Shown in pieces: positions 4,120 through 7,956 of a DNA stretch of 7,956 nucleotides. Numbering within the stretch: the stretch's first letter is position 1; every line of letters begins with the position of its first letter. Source of the stretch: Streptosporangiaceae bacterium (GTDB lineage Bacteria; Actinomycetota; Actinomycetes; Streptosporangiales; Streptosporangiaceae); assembly GCA_025934635.1 (NCBI GenBank), contig JAICWX010000373.1:1-7956 (forward strand). Reading direction: 5' to 3'. Both the position numbers and the translations under genes were made by a program. The notes under the pieces were generated by a model. It had not been told where the DNA came from and did no database searches. It saw only the letters and a list, made by a program, of their open reading frames with translations.

Positions 4120-5843
4120 GTCTGCGGCGGGGCGGCCCCGCTCTTGGCCTCCGACCAGCTGCGGACGACGGCGGTGTCGGAGATGAAGCGGACCCCGCAC
4201 CCGGGTGCCCAGCGCCGGGCCGCCTCCTGCAGGCAGTCGTCAACCAGCCGGGCCGCTGCCTCCGCGTGCTCAGCCGGGCAGTGGACCAGCAGCTCATCGT
4301 GCAGGCACAGGACGATGCGGGCGGCGAGGGTCGCGGCGCGCGCCCGCACCGTGACCGCCCACACCTTGAACAGCTCCGCGGCGGCGCCCTGGATCATCGC
4401 GTTCCGCGCGTACCGGCCGTAGGCGGCAGCCCGGCTGCTGCTCCGGGGCTCGGCGGCGGTCAGCACGATCAGCCGGCCGCCGTAGGTACGCAGGTCGTGG
4501 CCGGCCTGCCCGGCCCGGTCCGCCCGGTCCAGGTAGGCCATGGCCACCGGGTAGGCCGTGCTGAGGCGGCGCAGGGCCTGGGCGCCGTGGCCGGTGGTCT
4601 GCCCGTACATCGCGCCGAGCACCGCGACCTTGGCGGTCGGCCGGTCCACGCCGAGTTGCGTTGCGACCGGAGCGTAGAGGTCATCTGCCCGGGTCGCGGC
4701 GGTCAGCGCCCGGTCGCCCGTCACCGCCGCCAGGACCCGCGGCTCGATCTGGCCCAGGTCAGCCCGGACGAAAACGTGCCCCTCGGCGGCCACCACCGCC
4801 GGGCGCAGCGCCGCCGGCATGTTGTGCAGGCCGGCCGAGGCCGTCATCCGGCCGGCCGCGCCATCAGAGCCGGTCCATGCGCCGCGGAGCCTGCCGTCGG
4901 CACCGAGGTGCTGGTCCAGCCACGCGTAGCCGTACGTCGTCGCGATCCGTTCGGCCTTGCGCCACTCGAGCAGCGGGCCGATGATCGGATGGGCGTCCCG
5001 CAGCGCCCGCAGCCGCTCGGCCCGGGTGTCCGGCACGTCTAGGCCGAGCCGGCCCAGCAGGGTGCGAAGCTGCACCGGGCTGCGCAGGTCGGCAGTGACG
5101 CCTGCGGGGAGGTGACGCAGCACCTCGGCGTCCCGCGCGGCCCGCAGCGACGCCGCCTCCGCCTCGCTGCGCGGCCGCGGGCCGATGAGGGACGTCAGCA
5201 CCCGTTCGGCGACCGCCCGGTCCATCGGCAGCCCGTCCGCGGACAGCTCGGCGCAGAGCAGCTCGGCGGTAGACTCCGCGCGGGCGGTGGGCAGGGACAT
5301 CGGCCGGTCCTTCAGGCCGGCCAGCGCCTCGCGCTGGAGTTCCGCCGCCGCCAGGGCCAGCCCGGCCCAGGCGGCGATCCGGTCGGGCCGGTCCGCCCAG
5401 CCACCGCCGGTCCACGCCGGGCGCAGGTGCCCGTCCGGCGCCACCGGATCGGTGCCGTCGCCTTCGTCCACGCCGAACAGGTCCAGCGGTCCCGAGGCCG
5501 GCATCGCGTCGGTGTCCAGCCCGTGCAGCCGGGCCCACACCAGGGCCGGGTCCGCCCGCCAGCCGCCGAACAGCAGCCGGTGCGCGGCCGCGATGTCCCA
5601 GCAGGTGGCCAGGCGCACCCCGGCGGCGGCCAGCCGCGCCGCCGCCTGGCCCGACCAGGTCACCCACCGTGGTCGCAGCGCCTCGTCGGCCCGCCCCACC
5701 TCGGCCGCCGCGCCCGGCACCGTCCAGGCGCGGCCCGCGGCGGCCAGCCCGTACCCGAGCGCGGGCGTGACGACCAGCGCGACGAGGTCGCCGCGGTTCA
5801 CGCCCGCCTCCCGCAGCGACGCCACGAGATCCGCATCTGCCAC
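4116..5843 (-). CDS. Family A DNA polymerase homologue without 5' nuclease (actinobacterial Pol I-like)
   Basis: A 575-residue homologue of the large fragment of DNA polymerase I. It resembles the actinobacterial proteins annotated as bifunctional 3'-5' exonuclease/DNA polymerase. The polymerase core is complete: GRMTASAGLHNMP (about 331-343), motif A RADLGQIEPR with metal ligand Asp362, motif B RPTAKVAVLGAMYG (401-414) with Arg401, Lys405 and Tyr413, RNAMIQGAAAE (480-490), and motif C CLHDELL with Asp516. The O-helix aromatic (Phe in Pol I and Taq) is Leu409. The N-terminal 170 residues keep the outline of an exonuclease domain (RPRWVTW, TCWDIAAAHRLL, ARLHGL), but I see no DxE pair, so proofreading is doubtful. 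GTG 5843 has AAGG 8 bases upstream; GTG 5852 and TTG 5960 are alternatives. It probably acts in DNA repair or damage tolerance beside the main Pol I (inference). Confidence 0.9.
   Translation of the reverse strand: MADADLVASLREAGVNRGDLVALVVTPALGYGLAAAGRAWTVPGAAAEVGRADEALRPRWVTWSGQAAARLAAAGVRLATCWDIAAAHRLLFGGWRADPALVWARLHGLDTDAMPASGPLDLFGVDEGDGTDPVAPDGHLRPAWTGGGWADRPDRIAAWAGLALAAAELQREALAGLKDRPMSLPTARAESTAELLCAELSADGLPMDRAVAERVLTSLIGPRPRSEAEAASLRAARDAEVLRHLPAGVTADLRSPVQLRTLLGRLGLDVPDTRAERLRALRDAHPIIGPLLEWRKAERIATTYGYAWLDQHLGADGRLRGAWTGSDGAAGRMTASAGLHNMPAALRPAVVAAEGHVFVRADLGQIEPRVLAAVTGDRALTAATRADDLYAPVATQLGVDRPTAKVAVLGAMYGQTTGHGAQALRRLSTAYPVAMAYLDRADRAGQAGHDLRTYGGRLIVLTAAEPRSSSRAAAYGRYARNAMIQGAAAELFKVWAVTVRARAATLAARIVLCLHDELLVHCPAEHAEAAARLVDDCLQEAARRWAPGCGVRFISDTAVVRSWSEAKSGAAPPQT
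4127..4141 (+). terminator. Weak candidate terminator for the GNAT-hydrolase-YdeI strand
   Basis: GCGGGG and CCCCGC form a 6-bp stem with a 3-base loop followed by TCTTGG, just past the pseudogene stop. It lies inside the 3' end of the convergent polymerase gene, so it may be only coding sequence. Confidence 0.25.
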
Positions 5844-6211
5844 GCATGCCACCTTGCCACGGGCACCGGGCCCGGTGCTGTTACCCAGCCCGTTCGGCGC
5901 CGGCAGACCACGATCTTCCGTCAGTTCGGGCCCCCATAGGGGCAGGTAGCAAACCTGCAAACCCTCGACCTGGCCGCCGACTCAGGATAGAGGCAACGAT
6001 CCAACTGTAACCGCGCCTACCCAGCAGCGACGGGCTACCACCAACCCCTGGCGCCAATCCCGCCGCACGGACCCCAGGCCACCGCACCAAGACCGATTAG
6101 GGCAAACCCGGAAACCCTAGCGGCGCCCTCCGGGCACTCAATCCGAGAACGGCGCCCCGGCGCCATCGACTAACCGGCCAGGAAACATCCCGTCATCGCC
6201 CGCCGCTGCCA
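5844..6211. other. Non-coding stretch upstream of the polymerase; nothing convincing
   Basis: No gene is supported. The polymerase frame stays open up to TTG 5960, but those codons look unlike protein. A TATCCT at 5989-5984 on the minus strand could be a -10 for the polymerase. An inverted repeat, GCAGGT/ACCTGC (5942-5947 and 5953-5958), lies in its presumed leader. GGCGCC occurs twice around CC at 6151-6164. Third-position GC bias is absent, which fits intergenic or decayed DNA. Confidence 0.4.
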
Positions 6212-6224
6212 TAACCTGTCCGGC
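6212..6224 (+). promoter_or_regulatory. Leaderless-type promoter before the membrane-protein remnant
   Basis: TAACCT (6212-6217) is followed by 7 bases and GTG 6225, the third example of this exact geometry in the window. It supports GTG 6225 as the original start of the downstream gene. Confidence 0.5.
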
Positions 6225-6810
6225 GTGACCGCCCTGGACGATGGCAGCAGCGGCCCGTGCCCGTGCGCGCCATGCCGCGAACGAGCGCAACGGCTCCCCG
6301 CAAGAACAGCTCACCAGCTCAAGCGCCTCGACCTGACTAAACCCCCGCGCCCATCCTGCGCCACACCGGAATCCTCATCATCGGCATCATCTACTGCGCG
6401 CTAGGCGCCCCCACTGCCCTGGGCGACTGGCTCTGGGCAGCTGTACTAGCCGGCTTCCTCGCCTGGCCCGATATCACCGGATTCACCATCGGCGGCATCC
6501 GGCTCGACCTGAAACAGGCCAAGGACGACATCAAACAGGCTAAAGGCGAGATAACGGCGCTCCGGAACGAGGTACATGCGCGCGCCAGCTCAACTTCAAC
6601 GGCCGGAATCGCCATCGGCAACGACGCAGTGGCAGCTCTCATCCAGCCAATCGTCCGCACGCCACCACCGACTCCCATACCGCGCCGACCCCGGCCACCA
6701 CGGAAACCAGCACCGAGCCCGCCGACACCCCGGCACCGTGCGGCCGGCCCGCACGGAACGGCGCGGCATACCCGGCTGCGCAGGCGGCATCTCACCCCGG
6801 ATGCGACAAG
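6225..6810 (+). pseudogene. Frameshifted small membrane protein with cytoplasmic coiled coil
   Basis: GTG 6225 opens a frame with a Cys cluster (CPCAPC) and a basic helix (QLKRLDLTKPP). Near the C-run at 6342-6346 the coding signal moves by one base into another frame, which gives two hydrophobic segments (ILIIGIIYCALG, then WLWAAVLAGFLAW), the short ITGFTIGGIRLD and a charged heptad-repeat helix (LKQAKDD/IKQAKGE, then ITALRNEV). That second frame has TAA at 6338-6340 immediately upstream and no ATG, GTG or TTG start, so it cannot stand alone. From about 6661 the better codon bias moves once more, to a Thr/Pro/Ala-rich linker (TPATTETSTEPAD). Both shifts can be repaired by one extra base. The 3' end is unclear because no stop occurs before the hairpin at 6813; the end given is inferred. 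The family resembles actinobacterial two-TM proteins with a C-terminal coiled coil; function unknown. Confidence 0.55.
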
Positions 6811-6812
6811 AC

Positions 6813-6842
6813 GAGGGGCGCTCCCGAACGGGAGTGCCCCTC
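6813..6842. terminator. Hairpin terminator between convergent units, probably bidirectional
   Basis: GAGGGGC, one G-U pair, CTCCC, loop GAAC and GGGAG with GCCCCTC form a near-perfect stem (6813-6842). On the minus strand it is followed by GTCTTGTC, partly U-rich. It lies about 35 bases past the DUF397 stop and is the natural end of that operon. Confidence 0.75.
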
Positions 6843-6876
6843 TGCGAACATCAGCAGGGCCCGGCCAAGCCGAGCG

Positions 6877-7071
6877 CTACGCGCCCGCCTTTACCCGCTC
6901 CGCGAACCTGTGCCATGCGGCCGGTGCAAAGCGGAGCATCGGGCCGGTACGGTCCTTCGTGTCGCGCACGAGCACGCGGTTTTCCTGGCCGGCTACTTCG
7001 ACGCAGTTGCCGCCGTTCGAGGTCGTGTAACTCGACTTCCGCCATCCCGAGGCGGTTACTCGGTTATCCAT
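6877..7071 (-). CDS. DUF397 domain protein (partner of XRE-DUF5753 regulator)
   Basis: A 64-residue protein that is essentially one DUF397 domain: WRKSSYTTSNGGNCVEVA (about residues 10-27), VLVRDTKDRTGPMLRFAPAAW (about 33-53) and a final helix. Such proteins are common in actinomycetes, nearly always beside an XRE regulator with a DUF5753 domain. Some pairs are annotated as Scr1-type toxin-antitoxin-like systems, but the molecular role is poorly defined. ATG 7071 lies inside the regulator gene (16-bp overlap), so translation is probably coupled. Its length is normal and the domain is intact. It ends before the hairpin at 6813-6842. Confidence 0.92.
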   Translation of the reverse strand: MDNRVTASGWRKSSYTTSNGGNCVEVAGQENRVLVRDTKDRTGPMLRFAPAAWHRFAERVKAGA

Positions 7072-7901
7072 GAGCGCTCAGCTTCCTTCATGAGTTCAAG
7101 GCTCGCCGTCCGTGGCAGCGCATCCACCCCGAGCGTAGCCCAGAGGCCCTCAAGCTTCTTAACCGTTTCCTGGTCACCCGCCGTCTGCCCCTGGGCCGCA
7201 TTGTCGAGGTAAGCGACCGGCGGCTTACCCTCGGGCAGGTCCGCGATGACGAACCCCCCGGACAGCCCCTCATGCGCTCCCGTGGACAGCGGGATGACGC
7301 GGATCACGACATCCGGGCGCAAGGCCATCTCATGCAAGTGACGGCACTGAAGCCTCATGATGCCCGGACCGCCGACACAGCGCCGGAGAACACCTTCGTC
7401 CAGGATCGCCCACAGAGCCGGAGGCCTGTCCCGGTCGAAGATCTGCTGCCGGGCCAGCCTGGCGGACACCATCTCGTCGATCTCGTCGGGACCGTCCCCG
7501 ATCCGGGTTGACAAGACCGCCCTGGCGTACGACTCGACCTGCAGCAGGCCGGGCGCGAGCAGCGGCTCATAGGTGCGCAGCGTGACGGCGGCAGCTTCCA
7601 CGTCCTCCACCCATTCCCCGAACCACCCTGGGAACGTCTGCTCCCTAAACGAAGGGCTGAGCTGCTCGAACAGATCCAGCAGTATCCCGCCTGCCTCGCA
7701 CAGGTCGTCAGCGACCTTGGCCAGGTGCTCCGTGGGAGCCCGGTGGCCGCTCTCGATCTTGCGGTAGTACGACAGCGAGATGCTCGCCTCCCTGGCCACC
7801 TTCTCCTGGGTGAGGCCGGCCCGGTTCCGCCACGAGGCGAGCTGACGGCCGAATACCTGGGCCGGGGACAGGTGAGCATCGGTTTCCATCGTCTGTGTCA
7901 C
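7056..7901 (-). CDS. XRE-family regulator with DUF5753 domain (Scr1-type antitoxin-like)
   Basis: A 281-residue DNA-binding regulator, normal length for its family. Residues about 15-70 are a Cro/C1-type helix-turn-helix (LASWRNRAGLTQEKVAREA, with SLSYYRKIESGHR as recognition helix and following turn). The rest is DUF5753, identified by TLRTYEPLLAPGLLQVESYA (about 108-125), RLARQQIFDRDRPP and VIRVIPLSTGAHEGLSGGF. Related pairs influence development and antibiotic production in Streptomyces (established for some members); the target here is unknown. GTG 7901 is chosen because it gives the longest intact N-terminus; ATG 7889 is the alternative, and neither has a clear ribosome site. A direct repeat over the start codon suggests autoregulation. 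Confidence 0.93.
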   Translation of the reverse strand: MTQTMETDAHLSPAQVFGRQLASWRNRAGLTQEKVAREASISLSYYRKIESGHRAPTEHLAKVADDLCEAGGILLDLFEQLSPSFREQTFPGWFGEWVEDVEAAAVTLRTYEPLLAPGLLQVESYARAVLSTRIGDGPDEIDEMVSARLARQQIFDRDRPPALWAILDEGVLRRCVGGPGIMRLQCRHLHEMALRPDVVIRVIPLSTGAHEGLSGGFVIADLPEGKPPVAYLDNAAQGQTAGDQETVKKLEGLWATLGVDALPRTASLELMKEAERSWITE

Positions 7902-7911
7902 CGCTGTGTCA
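7893..7911. repeat. Direct repeat TGACACAG x2, 11-bp period, over the regulator's start
   Basis: On the minus strand TGACACAG occurs at 7911-7904 and again at 7900-7893, separated by CGG. One copy lies just upstream of GTG 7901 and the other overlaps it. A period of one helical turn is what a tandem-bound regulator would use, so it may be the XRE protein's own operator. Confidence 0.4.
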
Positions 7912-7956
7912 GTCGGGGGCCGGGACTGTGCCGCAGGCGTCCGGGGCTGTGCGATC

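Noticed and set aside
4020..5042. Long plus-strand open frame (340 codons) across the polymerase gene
   Set aside because: It is antisense to clear family A polymerase motifs and is a low-complexity Arg/Gly/Pro-rich translation.
5112..5949. Two plus-strand open frames of about 250-275 codons over the polymerase 5' half
   Set aside because: Shadows of the polymerase coding frame, with no domain and no ribosome site.
5844..5960. TTG 5960 as the polymerase start
   Set aside because: The extra 39 codons show no family similarity I recognise and no ribosome site; GTG 5843 or 5852 fits the family length better.
6151..6164. GGCGCC-CC-GGCGCC as a regulatory site
   Set aside because: Such GC-only hexamers occur by chance at this base composition and no gene start or promoter is placed around it.
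6629..7030. Plus-strand coding region continuing to 7030
   Set aside because: Beyond 6813 it runs through a terminator hairpin and antisense to the intact DUF397 gene; the lack of stops is explained by base composition.

Overview
The window is high-GC actinobacterial chromosome. The supporting evidence is very high third-position GC, three leaderless promoters of the TANNNT type, an XRE/DUF5753 regulator paired with a DUF397 protein, and an actinobacterial-style exonuclease-less family A DNA polymerase. The gene content would fit a Streptomyces, Streptosporangiales or Thermomonosporaceae relative, but no species can be named from this sequence alone. No rRNA, tRNA, CRISPR array or insertion sequence was seen.

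Left part (1-2088): a divergent sugar-utilisation pair. A LacI/GalR repressor (minus strand, cut by the window edge) faces a cytosolic GH1 beta-glycosidase (plus strand). Between them are two 14-bp palindromic operators of the TGTAARCGYTTACA type, 21 bp apart centre to centre, overlapping the probable -35 and -10 of the glycosidase promoter. The repressor has an odd start: a well-placed Shine-Dalgarno leads into an 8-codon frame whose stop overlaps the only in-frame GTG. A strong terminator follows the glycosidase.

Small-peptide locus (about 2140-2406): an AT-rich island with a 34-bp interrupted palindrome over a possible promoter, a leader with GNRA- and UUCG-capped hairpins, a good Shine-Dalgarno, a 21-residue uncharged leucine-rich peptide with a perfect leucine heptad, and a classical terminator with a U-tract. 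It is a complete, self-contained transcription unit of unknown function and the strongest candidate for something undescribed here.

Middle part (2427-5843): a leaderless GNAT acetyltransferase is followed after 3 bp by an alpha/beta hydrolase with an Asp nucleophile (epoxide hydrolase or dehalogenase type). Next is a DUF1905/YdeI-type gene broken by an internal out-of-frame deletion. Its stop overlaps, on the opposite strand, the stop of a family A DNA polymerase homologue that has all three polymerase motifs but no 5' nuclease and no recognisable complete 3'-5' exonuclease site.

Right part (5844-7956): a stretch with no convincing gene, then a decayed or mis-assembled membrane/coiled-coil gene whose coding signal moves between frames twice. 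It converges, over a bidirectional hairpin, on a two-gene minus-strand operon: an XRE-DUF5753 regulator overlapping a DUF397 partner by 16 bp. Several frame breaks in the window can each be repaired by restoring one base, so base-calling deletions should be excluded before calling them real.
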